64,000 nucleotides of DNA from Treponema denticola (lineage in GTDB: Bacteria; Spirochaetota; Spirochaetia; Treponematales; Treponemataceae), in NCBI RefSeq assembly GCF_024400535.1, contig NZ_CP038800.1, forward strand, positions 310,001 through 374,000, written 5' to 3'. The notes below the pieces were generated by a model, which did not search any database, was not told where the DNA came from, and saw only the letters and a list, made by a program, of their open reading frames with translations. The translations under genes were made by a program, and so were the position numbers. The first letter of the stretch is position 1, and every line of letters starts with the position of its first letter. Below are positions 27,159 through 36,815 of the stretch, piece after piece.

Positions 27159-27984
27159 AAATTATATTTGCAATTATAAAGACGGGGAAACTAAAAGCTC
27201 TCTTCAAGATGAAATTGATGCATCGGTAGTTTTTTCGGATATAAACTCTTACAAAAAAGCAGCCGAAGATTTATCAAAAAACGGCTCTTTTGTTTTTTTT
27301 CCCATTACAAATACGCTCGAAGCAGAATTGCAAGGAGCTTTAATAAATGAAAACAGCCTAATAAGAGTAAAAAATCCTATTATAACGGATGTCGAAAAAT
27401 TATTTTCCTTAAAAGAATTCAACTACACCATTTCTCATTATAAAATAATGAGCGAGTGTCTTAATTGTAAATATGATAAGCCTCTCGCTTATGAGATGAC
27501 TGGCTTTTACACATTTTTATCGTTTATCATTCCCGCAGAAAAAATATTTAGAACCTTTAGAAAAAATCCTGAAACTGAAAAAGTTCTTGCAAACCTTTTT
27601 TTAAAAAAGTATTTTTCTTTTATAAATACATTAAATTGTTTTGATATAAAACTTATTTCTCTTGCAGATCCGGCAGCCTCCGTTGATATTATAGGCCCAT
27701 CCGCTTTGGAAAATACAATCAATAATTTTTATGTACCTCTACTAGATTATATTTTACATTATACAAAGTTTTCAATTTATCTTTGTCCTAAATTAAGTTT
27801 TGTAATGGAAGACCTAGGTTTTTTAAAAGGCAAAACGATAGAGATAGAGAAAAAGAATGTTCAAGATGCTATTAAAGCTTTGACGGCCGAAAAAAACATA
27901 TTCGGAAATATATGTATCAATTTAAACCCCGAAATAAACAGAATAAAAGTTTTTGAATTTACAAAAGGAGAAACGGATGAATAA
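27148..27984 (+). CDS. divergent UroD-fold protein lacking the zinc ligands
   Basis: 278 residues; start ATG overlaps the preceding gene by 11 bases. The region LADPAASVDIIGPSALENTINNFYVPLLDY is a clear UroD-family segment. The following zinc motif, usually HxCG, reads IYLCPKL, and no third Cys occurs near the C terminus where FGNICINLNPEIN replaces the usual ACGxG. It is therefore probably not an active methyltransferase and could be a partner subunit or a corrinoid-binding helper. Its own function cannot be named. It overlaps the next gene by 8 bases, so it is translationally coupled on both sides. Confidence 0.65.
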   Translation: MKIRNYICNYKDGETKSSLQDEIDASVVFSDINSYKKAAEDLSKNGSFVFFPITNTLEAELQGALINENSLIRVKNPIITDVEKLFSLKEFNYTISHYKIMSECLNCKYDKPLAYEMTGFYTFLSFIIPAEKIFRTFRKNPETEKVLANLFLKKYFSFINTLNCFDIKLISLADPAASVDIIGPSALENTINNFYVPLLDYILHYTKFSIYLCPKLSFVMEDLGFLKGKTIEIEKKNVQDAIKALTAEKNIFGNICINLNPEINRIKVFEFTKGETDE

Positions 27985-28992
27985 AAAAGAGCGTCTTCTT
28001 GCTATCTTAAACGGAAACAAAACAGACCGGCCGCCCGTCATTTGTCCCGGCGGTATGATGAATCCTTGTGTTACGGAGTTAATTAAAAAATATAATATCG
28101 ATTTTAAAAAAGCCAACTCCGACGGGAAAACTATGGCAGCTCTTTCAAAACTGGTTGTCGAGGAAAATCTTTTTGAAAATTACGCCGTTCCCTTTTGTAT
28201 GAGCATAGAAGCTGAAGCTATGGGAGCCGAATGCGATATCGGCTCGGATACCTGCGAGCCCCATATAAAAGCATATGCCGCAGATACTATGGAGCTGACG
28301 CATTTCCATAAAATAGATTTTACCAAAGGAAGGCCTAGGGCTGTCTTGGAGGCGGTTTCTATTTTAAAAAAACGTCAGCATTCCGGTAATAGGAAATATT
28401 CCCGGTCCTTTTTCCGTCGGTACAAGCATTGTAGATCCGCTAAAAGTGTATACGGCATTAAAAAAAGATAAAGAAACCGCTCACGCCTTTTTTGATTTTA
28501 TAAGCGAAGAAGTAGGACACTTTGCACTTGAGCAAACTAGGCGGGGTGCCGATTTGATTACCATTTCGGACCCGAGCGGTACGGGAGAAATATTAGGGCC
28601 TAAATATTTTGAAGAATATATGGTAACATATATGAATAAAATGATTTCGATAATTAGAACCGATAAAAATATTCCGATTATTGTTCATATATGCGGTCAA
28701 ATGAAAAAAGTGTTTACCCCTTTAGCTAAAATAAATGCCGATGCTTTTTCTTTTGATGCAATAGTTTCGCTAAAAGAGGCAAAAGAAAAAATACAAAAAA
28801 CCGGTAATGGGGAACATAAGCACTTATGCATTGGAGCATTCACGTCCCGAAGTTATAAAACAGATGGCTGTAAACAGGGTAAAGAAAAATATAGACATCA
28901 TTGCCCCCGCCTGCGGGCTCGGTATGAATTCAAAACTTGAAAACATAAAGAACATTTTAATAGGTGTGGAAAATGCCGAAAGCAGTAATTAA
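27977..28992 (+). pseudogene. second UroD-family corrinoid methyltransferase, two frameshifts
   Basis: Three consecutive frames make up one MtaA/MtbA-type protein: 27977-28471, a piece around 28446-28810, and a piece to 28992. Removing one A from the seven-A run at 28366-28372 gives SILKNVSIPVIGNIPGPFS, and removing one A from the six-A run at 28795-28800 gives IQKPVMGNISTYAL. Both restore perfect family sequence. Zinc ligands HxC (VHICGQ) and Cys (PACGLG) would be intact in the rebuilt 337-residue protein. As read, no full product is made. Real decay, slippage switching or homopolymer assembly errors are all possible. Confidence 0.8.
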
Positions 28993-30742
28993 AATAAATG
29001 ATTTTAAAAAGGAAACCGATTATACTCTAGGCGAAACTATTTTGGAAATAATAAAGCGCGAAAACATTTTTATCGATGCGCCGTGCGGAGGCAAGGGAAA
29101 ATGCGGTAAGTGCAAAGTAAAATTTACCGGTGAAGATATTCCGTTGTTACCGGAAGAAAAAGAATTAAATTTATATCCATACCGGCTTTCCTGTATTATA
29201 AAGCCCTCAATAGATATTATAGTCGAGGTTCCGAATGCAGAAAAAGCGGAAGGCTTTTTAATAAGCGAAACACAATTCGATAAAAAAACGGAAGCTGCGA
29301 TAAAAACAGTAACAAAAACAATAGAAGCTCCTGAAGCATATGAAAATAAAAGCTGGCTTAATAAATATGAGGATGCTTTCGGCGAAATCGATTTTGAAAT
29401 TTTAAAATCCTTAAAACCAATAAGCGGTGATTACACCGGTGTATATTTGGATAAAAAATTAATTGCGGTATTGGATGGAGAAAAAAATTAAAAATACGCA
29501 ATTGCAGCCGATATAGGCACGACAACGGTTGCAATGGTTTTAATCGATGTGGAAAATATGGAGGTTTCCGCAAAGCGTTCATTTATAAATCCGCAAATTG
29601 AATTCGGTTCCGATGTTTTAACCCGTATAAGTGCTGCGCTTGAATCTGAAGATAATCTTTTTAAAATGCAAAGCCTCATTACAGCTGCGGTAAAAAAAAC
29701 TGCTTTTGAAATGATAGATGAATTGCAAGTAAATCCGGATTTTGTTTATGAAATAGTTTTTTCTGCAAATTCTGTTATGAACCATATTCTTTTAGGAATA
29801 AACCCTCGCGTTTTAGGAACGGCTCCGTATAAAAATGTTTTTGATAAAATGCTGAACTTTAAAGCTTCCGAAATCGGCTTACATATAGGAGCTCATACTC
29901 ATGCTCTTATTTTACCTTCGGTTTCATCCTACATCGGAGCTGATATTGTTTCCGGAATAAATTTTATCGAAATGGAAAAGCTTAAAACAAACACTCTCTT
30001 TATAGATATCGGAACAAATACCGAACTTGTATTAAAACACGGCTCTTCTTTTTTTGCTACATCTTGTGCAGCAGGTCCTGCTCTTGAGGGCATGAATATT
30101 ACCTGCGGATCCCGTGCGCAAAGCGGTGCTATCGAAGATATCCATTTTGATTTAATTTCAGGTAACATAGATTTAAAAGTAATAGGAAATATAAAACCGA
30201 AAACTATCTGCGGATCGGGAATTCTTGCTTTAATACGCGAAACTTTAAAAGCAAAACTTATCGATAAAAAAGGACGGCTGGTTTCTTGTTCTTCTCTTGA
30301 TATTTCCGATGTGCGGAGAAAATTTTTATTGGACATAAATGGAGAAACTGTCATAAGGCTCTTTGATGAAGTGTATGTTTCAAAAAAAGATATACGGAAC
30401 ATCCAGCTTTCTAAAACGGCAATTCTTTCAGGCATCAATATTTTACTGGATAAATTTAATTTAACCGCTTCTCAGCTCGACGAAATAATTATTGCAGGAC
30501 AGTTTGGAAATCATCTTACTGAAGATATGCTGATAAATACCGGCTTTCTTCCATTCATAGAAAAAGAAAAACTTTCGTATATGAAAAATACATCTCTCGA
30601 TGGAGCGATAAGTGCGGTTTTAAATATAAATAAAAGAAACAATTTAATGGAGTTAAAAAATAAAATAGGTTTTAGCGATTTAAGTTTAGATTCTAAGTAT
30701 CAAAAATTTTTTATGGAAAGTTCTTACTTTCCCGATTTATAA
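28973..30742 (+). pseudogene. reductive activator of corrinoid proteins (RACo-like), interrupted by an in-frame TAA
   Basis: The first part (28973-29491, 172 residues) has an N-terminal 2Fe-2S domain (APCGGKGKCGKCKV ... LSCIIK) and linker. TAA at 29489-29491 ends it. The same frame then continues with KYAIAADIGTTTVAM and runs to 30742 as the ASKHA ATPase/DUF4445 domain (FIDIGTNTELVLKH, CAAGPALEGMNITCG). The rebuilt protein is about 589 residues, normal for RACo, which uses ATP to reduce Co(II) corrinoid back to Co(I). One base change (for example TAA from TTA or AAA) explains the break. ATG 29534 could start a truncated product, but it would lack the first ATP-site motif. Confidence 0.8.
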
Positions 30743-30751
30743 GGAGCCGAT

Positions 30752-31399
30752 ATGGAAAAAATCGAGTATTTGCAAAAACTTTCGGATTATGTGTTCGAAT
30801 ATGAAGATGAAAAAATTGCACAAGTTGCAAAGGATTATCTTAACGAGGGATATCCTGCACTCGATGCAATTATGGACGGACTTGTAGACGGAATGAAGCG
30901 TGCCGGCGATATGTTTCAAAAAGACGAATATTTTGTTACGGATATTCTTCTTTGTTCCGATGCAATGGAAAATGCGCTTGAGGTTTTGCGTCCCTGCTTG
31001 GAAAAAAAAGATATAAGTTCGGGTCATAAAATAGTTATAGGTGTAATTGAAGGAGATACTCATGACATCGGAAAAAATCTTGTAAAAACAATGCTGCAAA
31101 CAGAAGGTTTTGAGGTTATCGATTTGGGCAGAGATGTTCCGGTTAATGAATTTGTAAACACGGCTGTTAAAGAAAATGCCGAAATAATTGCAATGTCTAC
31201 TTTAATGACGACGACAATGCCCAATATGCGCCGTGTAATTGAAAAACTGGAAAACGAAAATATGCGCAGCAAGTTTAAAATAATGATAGGCGGCGGTCCA
31301 ATTTCTCAAAACTTTGCGGATAAAATAAAAGCCGACGGATATTCTAAGGACGCTGTTGAAGCGGTAAAACTGGCAAAACGATTGGTAAATATGTCATAA
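30752..31399 (+). CDS. corrinoid (cobalamin-binding) methyl carrier protein
   Basis: 215 residues with the two-domain layout of MtaC/MtbC/MtmC: an N-terminal four-helix cap (residues 1-85, ending DILLCSDAMENALEVLRP) and a Rossmann-like B12-binding domain. The cobalt-ligand motif GDTHDIGKNL puts the axial His at 104. MSTLMTTTMPNMRRVIE and IGGGPISQNFADKIKADGY complete the fold. AAGGAG before ATG 30752. It would carry the methyl group between the UroD-type methyltransferases and be reactivated by the RACo-like protein. Last gene of the operon. Confidence 0.92.
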   Translation: MEKIEYLQKLSDYVFEYEDEKIAQVAKDYLNEGYPALDAIMDGLVDGMKRAGDMFQKDEYFVTDILLCSDAMENALEVLRPCLEKKDISSGHKIVIGVIEGDTHDIGKNLVKTMLQTEGFEVIDLGRDVPVNEFVNTAVKENAEIIAMSTLMTTTMPNMRRVIEKLENENMRSKFKIMIGGGPISQNFADKIKADGYSKDAVEAVKLAKRLVNMS

Positions 31400-31464
31400 A
31401 TGGCTGACAGTACTTCCCTTTTTATTAAAAATAATATAATCTATAAGAAAGTCGGAGATTTATT

Positions 31465-32217
31465 ATGAAAGGAAAATTAATCTTTTTTTTGCTTCTCGTG
31501 TTAAATTTCAGTTTAAACTCTCAAGAAATTTACGATAATTTTTATAAATTCAAAGCCGAACTGTATAACACGCCTTCGGAAAAAACGGCGGCTGCCATCG
31601 ATGAACATAGGAATAAAATTGAAAAAATGCAAATTTCCGAAGAAGAAAAATTGACTCTTCAAAATTTTTTAGTTTTGGAAGAAATAAATCTTTTAAATCG
31701 AGATAAAAACAACAAAAAGAAAATATACCTTATGCTTAAAAAACAAAATGAAGAATCCGCCGCCTTTATGCAAGGCAAAAAGAATTCCAAAGCCGATAAA
31801 TGGTTTTTGTTAAGTTGGGCGGATATAAAATCCAGATATATAGCTTTTTTATCGGGACAAGATATACAGAAGGAAGCTAATGATACAAAAATGCTTTATC
31901 TTGCTGCCTTAAAAAAAGATAAAAAATTTGCTCCGGCAAGTATCTCATTTGGGTTATGGCTATTCTTTGCTCCTCCTATAGTAGGCGGCGGTTATGAAAA
32001 TTCTTTAAATGAAATATCAAAGGCCGTATCGAATGCAAAAAATAATTATGAAAAATACTTAGCCCTTATTTTCAGAGCTCAAGTCAACTTTGCACTTGAA
32101 AACTTTGAGCTGTCCCAAAAGGATTTAAAAGATGCTTCCATCTTAATACCTGATGAAACTTTTACCCTGTTTATTGAGGAGTTAAATAAAAATGGAAAAA
32201 TATTCTTTTCAAAATAG
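31465..32217 (+). CDS. secreted helical protein of unknown function, exporter operon
   Basis: 250 residues. A signal peptide (KGKLIFFLLLVLNFSLNSQ) has no lipobox Cys, so the product is periplasmic or surface-directed. The rest is helical and resembles TPR-like repeats (LYLAALKKDKKFAPASISFGLWLFFAP, IFRAQVNFALENFELSQKDLKDAS). It starts a five-gene run of same-strand, closely spaced genes ending at 36013 that includes an ABC exporter. I do not recognise a family. Confidence 0.6.
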   Translation: MKGKLIFFLLLVLNFSLNSQEIYDNFYKFKAELYNTPSEKTAAAIDEHRNKIEKMQISEEEKLTLQNFLVLEEINLLNRDKNNKKKIYLMLKKQNEESAAFMQGKKNSKADKWFLLSWADIKSRYIAFLSGQDIQKEANDTKMLYLAALKKDKKFAPASISFGLWLFFAPPIVGGGYENSLNEISKAVSNAKNNYEKYLALIFRAQVNFALENFELSQKDLKDASILIPDETFTLFIEELNKNGKIFFSK

Positions 32218-33034
32218 AACGCATAAATTGATAGCGGAAATTTTTCTTTTTATCGGGATCTCATCATTTTGTTTTGCCCAAGAAATTCCTGTAAAATCAT
32301 TAGATTCGGATAAGATAAAAATCTTTAGTTTGGATGAGTGCGATTCTATTTTTACCGAATATTATAGAAATAATACTATCGGCGATGAAGATTTGAAAAT
32401 CTTAATAGACGGAATAAAGGCACTCACAGATTCTCTGGAAAAAATTCTTTTAGAGAATAAAAAAAACAGGGATATAAAAAAACAAAATGAACTTTTAATT
32501 TCATATCTTAAACATGCTGAGATTATTTCTACCATTTATAATTATGGCAGTATGAATCATCAAGCTAAGATAATAAAAAAAATAGATAAAGATTTAAAAA
32601 GATTTTTAAAATTATCCGATTTGGAAGGTGAGGTATATTTAAAATATGCAGACTACCTTTATACAAAACTTCCGCTTCCCGAAACAAAACGTTTCAATAC
32701 AATTTTAACGCTTCCGGTTTTATACAGAATGGCTCTTTTAAAAGATAAAAACAATAAGGCTGCTTTTGTAAAACTGTCATGCTGGCATGTTTCTTCAGCT
32801 GATGAGACTACATCTAATTTTAATTCTCAAATTAAAGCAACGGAAGAATACATTGAAGAATTAAATGAGGTTGATAAATTTAATGCTTATATATGGTATT
32901 CCATATTTTATATGAAGATATATGATACAAAAAAAGGTTGGGAATGCTTTTACAAAGCAAAAAATATTTTTCCCAATCATCCGATTGTTTCCTTGCTTTA
33001 TGAAAATTACAAAAAAGGAATTCTAAATTTATGA
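32192..33034 (+). CDS. secreted helical protein of unknown function, exporter operon
   Basis: 280 residues with an N-terminal signal region (IAEIFLFIGISSFCFAQ). Its ATG lies 26 bases inside the preceding gene, with GGAG ten bases upstream. The mature part is helical and shares the theme of its neighbour (LYTKLPLPETKRFNTILTLPVLYRMALLKDKNNKAAFVKLSCWHV), so the two may be diverged duplicates with TPR-like folds. Its last four bases overlap the ATPase start (ATGA). Function unknown. Confidence 0.6.
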   Translation: MEKYSFQNRTHKLIAEIFLFIGISSFCFAQEIPVKSLDSDKIKIFSLDECDSIFTEYYRNNTIGDEDLKILIDGIKALTDSLEKILLENKKNRDIKKQNELLISYLKHAEIISTIYNYGSMNHQAKIIKKIDKDLKRFLKLSDLEGEVYLKYADYLYTKLPLPETKRFNTILTLPVLYRMALLKDKNNKAAFVKLSCWHVSSADETTSNFNSQIKATEEYIEELNEVDKFNAYIWYSIFYMKIYDTKKGWECFYKAKNIFPNHPIVSLLYENYKKGILNL

Positions 33035-33720
33035 TAAATCCTGAACTTAAAGTTAAAAACTTATATAAAACTTACAGCGTTAATAGTAAAAAAATTGAAG
33101 TTACAAAAAATATTTCATTTACTGCCGAACAGGGAAACTTGATTTGGATTTACGGCAATTCCGGAGCGGGAAAATCCACATTTTTAAATCTTATAACAGG
33201 AATAGATTATCCCGACGCAGGAGAAATAGAATGGGGAGATAAGAACATAAATAAAATGAGTAACGGTGAAAGAGCTAAATTTAGGCTTGAAAACTGCGGC
33301 CTTATTTTCCAATTTTTTGAATTAATAAAATCTCAAACTATTTTTGATAATGCTTCCATACCTTTAAAAATTCAAAAAAAATCCAAAAAAGAAATACGAG
33401 AAACGCTTACGCCTTTGTTTGAATATTTTGATTTAAAAGATTTGATTTATAAAAAACCTAATGAACTTTCAGGCGGAGAAAAACAAAGAGTTTCAATCGT
33501 CAGAGCTCTTTCCTGTAATCCTAAATACATTCTTGCAGATGAAATAACTTCCTCACTTGATTCGGACCGTTCAAATCAAGTTTATAAATATTTGCGCAAA
33601 TACTTAAAAGAAAAAAACGGAGTAGGAATTTTTGTTTCGCATGATCCTATTATAAAAAATTATGCGGATAAAATTTATAAAATGGTCAGCGGTTCATTGA
33701 ATGAAGCGGCCGGGGAATAA
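33031..33720 (+). CDS. ABC transporter ATP-binding protein (LolD/MacB type)
   Basis: 229-residue nucleotide-binding subunit. Walker A GNSGAGKST, Q-loop IFQFFELIKSQ, signature ELSGGEKQRVSIVRAL, Walker B YILADEITSSLDSD and switch His FVSHDP. The Walker B box has DEITSSLD where most LolD proteins have DEPTGNLD. It starts in ATGA overlap with the preceding gene and is followed by a FtsX-like permease gene after 18 bases, so these form a type VII (mechanotransmission) ABC system that extracts or moves lipoproteins or small molecules at the inner membrane. Confidence 0.9.
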   Translation: MINPELKVKNLYKTYSVNSKKIEVTKNISFTAEQGNLIWIYGNSGAGKSTFLNLITGIDYPDAGEIEWGDKNINKMSNGERAKFRLENCGLIFQFFELIKSQTIFDNASIPLKIQKKSKKEIRETLTPLFEYFDLKDLIYKKPNELSGGEKQRVSIVRALSCNPKYILADEITSSLDSDRSNQVYKYLRKYLKEKNGVGIFVSHDPIIKNYADKIYKMVSGSLNEAAGE

Positions 33721-33738
33721 AAAAGTTTTGGAGAAAAA

Positions 33739-34947
33739 ATGTTTTTATTAAAAAGTGCATGGGATAATATTAAATTTCACAAAAAAAGAAGTATTCTTTC
33801 CATATTGTTAATTACAATTGCATCTGCCGCAATCTTATTGTATAGAGGATTTGTAGAATATTCGGAACAAGGAATGGCTATAGGTTTTATACAAGAATCA
33901 GGCCATCTTCAAGTTGCGCTTAAAGATTTTTGGAATAACAAAAATACGGCAGATATGATACTTACAGCACACGATATAAATAAACTTAAAGATCTTTTTG
34001 ATAAAATACCGGAAATAGTAAGCTCCGATGCGGTACTTAATTTTCAAGGGATAATAAGAACGCAAAATTCTTCTTCAATATTTTGCGGGGCAGGGTACGA
34101 TGAACCTCACTCTCTGGGATCAACCGAAGGATGTCCTGTTTTTGAGGGAGATAACAGCCTTGTTCTCGATAAAACTTTATTTAATTCCCTCGGTTTGGAT
34201 TTGGAAAATAATAATTATGTAAATATAATGTCGGCAATGGGAAAAAAGAAAATTGCGGCCGGTTCTTTTGAGGTTTCGGGAACTATAGATATCGGCACGC
34301 CTCAAAATGCCGCCGGCTTTTTAATTGCTTCCCGAAAAGGTATTCTTGATTTTTTTGGAATGGAAGATGCCGCTTCATATATAAGATTATATTTAAAAAA
34401 TAATAAGGATATTGAAAAAATCGAAAATAAATTAAATTCTGTTTTTAAAGAAAATAATTTAAATTTTGAAGTTAAAAACTGGAAAACTCTTAATCCCTCA
34501 TGGCAACAGGTAAGCAATTTATTTAATGCACAATTCATTGTAATAAGCAGCATCTTGTATGTTTTAATATTTACAGCACTGACACAAAGTCTTTCAGCAA
34601 GCTTTATGGAAAGAATCGGCGAATTCGGCACAATGGAAGCTATAGGCTTAAAAAAATCCCTGCTTATTTCGATTTTAATTTTGGAAGTGTGTATTTTATC
34701 TATTGCGGGGATTATCGGAGGCATTTTATTATCACAAGCAGGAAATATTATTACGCAAACATTTGATATAAAGATGAATCCTCCGGGCTCAACTTCTTAT
34801 TACTTATTAAATTTTTTTATTACGGCAGAAGCGGTAATCAAAACCCAATTTTTTATATTTTTTACGGCTCTTATTTCGGTTATATATCCGATTTATACTA
34901 TTAAAAAATATAGCAGTATAAAACTTATAAATTATAATATAAGTTAA
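33739..34947 (+). CDS. ABC transporter permease, FtsX/LolC family
   Basis: 402 residues. One N-terminal transmembrane helix (FHKKRSILSILLITIASAAILLY), a periplasmic domain of about 220 residues, then three C-terminal helices, the four-helix MacB/LolCE topology. The cytoplasmic coupling segment GEFGTMEAIGLKKSLLISIL matches the FtsX domain motif. Works with the ATPase just upstream. Only one permease is present, so it would act as a homodimer. TTTTGGAG lies before the ATG. Confidence 0.87.
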   Translation: MFLLKSAWDNIKFHKKRSILSILLITIASAAILLYRGFVEYSEQGMAIGFIQESGHLQVALKDFWNNKNTADMILTAHDINKLKDLFDKIPEIVSSDAVLNFQGIIRTQNSSSIFCGAGYDEPHSLGSTEGCPVFEGDNSLVLDKTLFNSLGLDLENNNYVNIMSAMGKKKIAAGSFEVSGTIDIGTPQNAAGFLIASRKGILDFFGMEDAASYIRLYLKNNKDIEKIENKLNSVFKENNLNFEVKNWKTLNPSWQQVSNLFNAQFIVISSILYVLIFTALTQSLSASFMERIGEFGTMEAIGLKKSLLISILILEVCILSIAGIIGGILLSQAGNIITQTFDIKMNPPGSTSYYLLNFFITAEAVIKTQFFIFFTALISVIYPIYTIKKYSSIKLINYNIS

Positions 34948-34963
34948 TCAAAGGACTTTTAAG

Positions 34964-36013
34964 ATGAAAAAGATTTTATGTTTGTTTTTTTGTTTTATGA
35001 TGACGGCAGGCTTTTCTCAAAGTAAAGAGGAACTTAAAAAAGCTGATGAAGAAGAATCTTTAAACATTTCCAAATTTAATATTCGTCCGCATTATTTCGG
35101 ATTTCCTCTTTCGGTAAAATTCGGATGGCTTTACAGGCAAGATAATTTCAGTGTTTTCCCGAATACGGGCATCTTCTTTTCGGCAGACAACGGACTCGCT
35201 ATAAGTTCTTCCATAGGAATGTTTGTTCAAAAAGATTTGTTTAAATGGGATATAAACGCTTTTTATGATTTTGTTCCGTTTACAATGCATAAAAAAGCTT
35301 CCGACCAAATTTTTTACGCAAGAAATAATTTTATCTTTGTTATAAACAGACTGAAAATTTCTTTTCCAGCCCGTGTGGGAAGAAGACTTGTTAATGAAAT
35401 AAAACTTAAAGGCACACAAAAGGATTTGCTGCCGAAAACAATTACTGAAATATCGCAGGGAATCAGGTTTGATGTTTATCTTGCAGATTTAGGCTATCTT
35501 AAAGCAACAACTTCTTTTTCTTTTTTTACCGATTGGATTCCGGAAAGCCGTTTTGTTAATTACAGACTTAAATTCGATTTGCCGATAACATTTAAACTGT
35601 ATTATGTTGACATAGGTTTTGTTTATACATTTTATAATACCGATAGGATAAATTCTAAAAATATAAATGCCGCCGCCGATTACCAAATAGAAAAATCTCA
35701 AGAAGCTATGACGCGGCGCTTTTCGTTTAAAGATGTTCAAAAATATTCTTCGATGCATATTTGGGGAACTGAAATTAGATGGTATGCAGCCCGAACGGGC
35801 GTTAATTCAAACGGATTTTTTATTTCAGCCTTTGCAGATGCCGGCTTCGGTTCTAACGAAGTAAAAAAATTAAATCTTATCGCCGAGTTCGGTCTAGGAG
35901 CAGGCTATACATTATTTGATAATGTTCCTTTTACATTCCAAGCCGGATTTAATCAAGACTTTAAACCGATCTTTTTTTTAGGTGTAGTATCCAGAATTAT
36001 TCAGGGGGTTTGA
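34964..36013 (+). CDS. probable outer-membrane beta-barrel protein of the exporter operon
   Basis: 349 residues: signal peptide (KKILCLFFCFMMTAGFSQ), then many alternating strands with aromatic ends (FPLSVKFGWLYRQDN, FFISAFADAGFGSN, YTLFDNVPFTFQAGFNQDF). The pattern and the position after an ABC permease suggest a barrel protein that is either the cargo or the outer-membrane partner of the exporter. The last residues IIQGV lack the canonical terminal Phe, so insertion by BAM is less certain. Not recognised by family. A strong terminator follows at 36105. Confidence 0.6.
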   Translation: MKKILCLFFCFMMTAGFSQSKEELKKADEEESLNISKFNIRPHYFGFPLSVKFGWLYRQDNFSVFPNTGIFFSADNGLAISSSIGMFVQKDLFKWDINAFYDFVPFTMHKKASDQIFYARNNFIFVINRLKISFPARVGRRLVNEIKLKGTQKDLLPKTITEISQGIRFDVYLADLGYLKATTSFSFFTDWIPESRFVNYRLKFDLPITFKLYYVDIGFVYTFYNTDRINSKNINAAADYQIEKSQEAMTRRFSFKDVQKYSSMHIWGTEIRWYAARTGVNSNGFFISAFADAGFGSNEVKKLNLIAEFGLGAGYTLFDNVPFTFQAGFNQDFKPIFFLGVVSRIIQGV

Positions 36014-36104
36014 TGATAGAGTTTCTTGTCTAATAACTGAAAAAAGGAGCTCTTTAGGTCCCTCTTATTACAATTAAATAGCCGATAGACGGACGGCAGG
36101 TTTT

Positions 36105-36134
36105 GCACACGGGCACTTACCCGTGTGCTTTTTT
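36105..36134 (+). terminator. terminator of the exporter operon
   Basis: GCACACGGG (36105-36113), loop CACTTA, CCCGTGTGC (36120-36128) and six T. Confidence 0.92.
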
Positions 36135-36135
36135 G

Positions 36136-36657
36136 CTAATGCCATCGGCCGGTTCGTGACAGTTGCAGGTTTGCAAGTTCTTTAGGCAAATCGCTTCCTG
36201 TCAGTGTGAGCGTATCATCGGTTATTGAGTATTGGATTTTCCATGTTGCATTTATATTTTCGCGGACTTCTTTTTTTGCACCATTTATCCATGTTTCCGT
36301 TTCTTTTATTTTTACGGTAAAAGTGATTTCGGTATCCGTTGCCGTCCAAAACCCTTCCCATTCCGTTTCCGAATCAAATCCTTGATACCATTTGATTTCC
36401 ATTGTACCATCGCGGTCGAACTCTACCTTTACGGCCTTATCGGTGCCGCGAAATACCCAATCTCCTATGAGTTGATATCCTGCCGTTCCAATCTCAGCCT
36501 TGTTGTCTGCCGATCTTTTATTATAGGTAAACCCTTTACCGTGACCGTGCTTTCCCTCTTTCGAATTCGGTTTATGCGAATCTGCAAAAACCGAGCCTCC
36601 CAACAAGAATAGTGCAATCGTAATTACCCTTGCTTTTTTTGCAATACCTTTATTCAT
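36136..36657 (-). CDS. secreted small protein, lipocalin-like, unknown function
   Basis: 173 residues. Signal peptide (ARVITIALFLLGGSVFADS), a His/Lys/Gly-rich segment (HKPNSKEGKHGHGKGF) and a C-terminal beta-rich domain starting YQLIGDWVFRGTDKAVKVEFDRDG, the layout of small lipocalin-like 'GxW' domains found in secreted proteins. The His-rich stretch could bind metal. AAGGAG before ATG 36657. It is divergent from the 36816 operon, and the two may share a promoter region at 36658-36815. Confidence 0.6.
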   Translation of the reverse strand: MNKGIAKKARVITIALFLLGGSVFADSHKPNSKEGKHGHGKGFTYNKRSADNKAEIGTAGYQLIGDWVFRGTDKAVKVEFDRDGTMEIKWYQGFDSETEWEGFWTATDTEITFTVKIKETETWINGAKKEVRENINATWKIQYSITDDTLTLTGSDLPKELANLQLSRTGRWH

Positions 36658-36815
36658 CTGTATGCTCCTTAAAAATTGATACGGTTACTCTCACCGTCCG
36701 CAGTAAATATACCGATTTTTTTTATTTGTATCATGAAAGGTGGCTTGTAAAAAGATTAAAAAATTTTAATCTAAAATTACGACACAAGACGGCAAAAATA
36801 TTGTATAATATGTTT

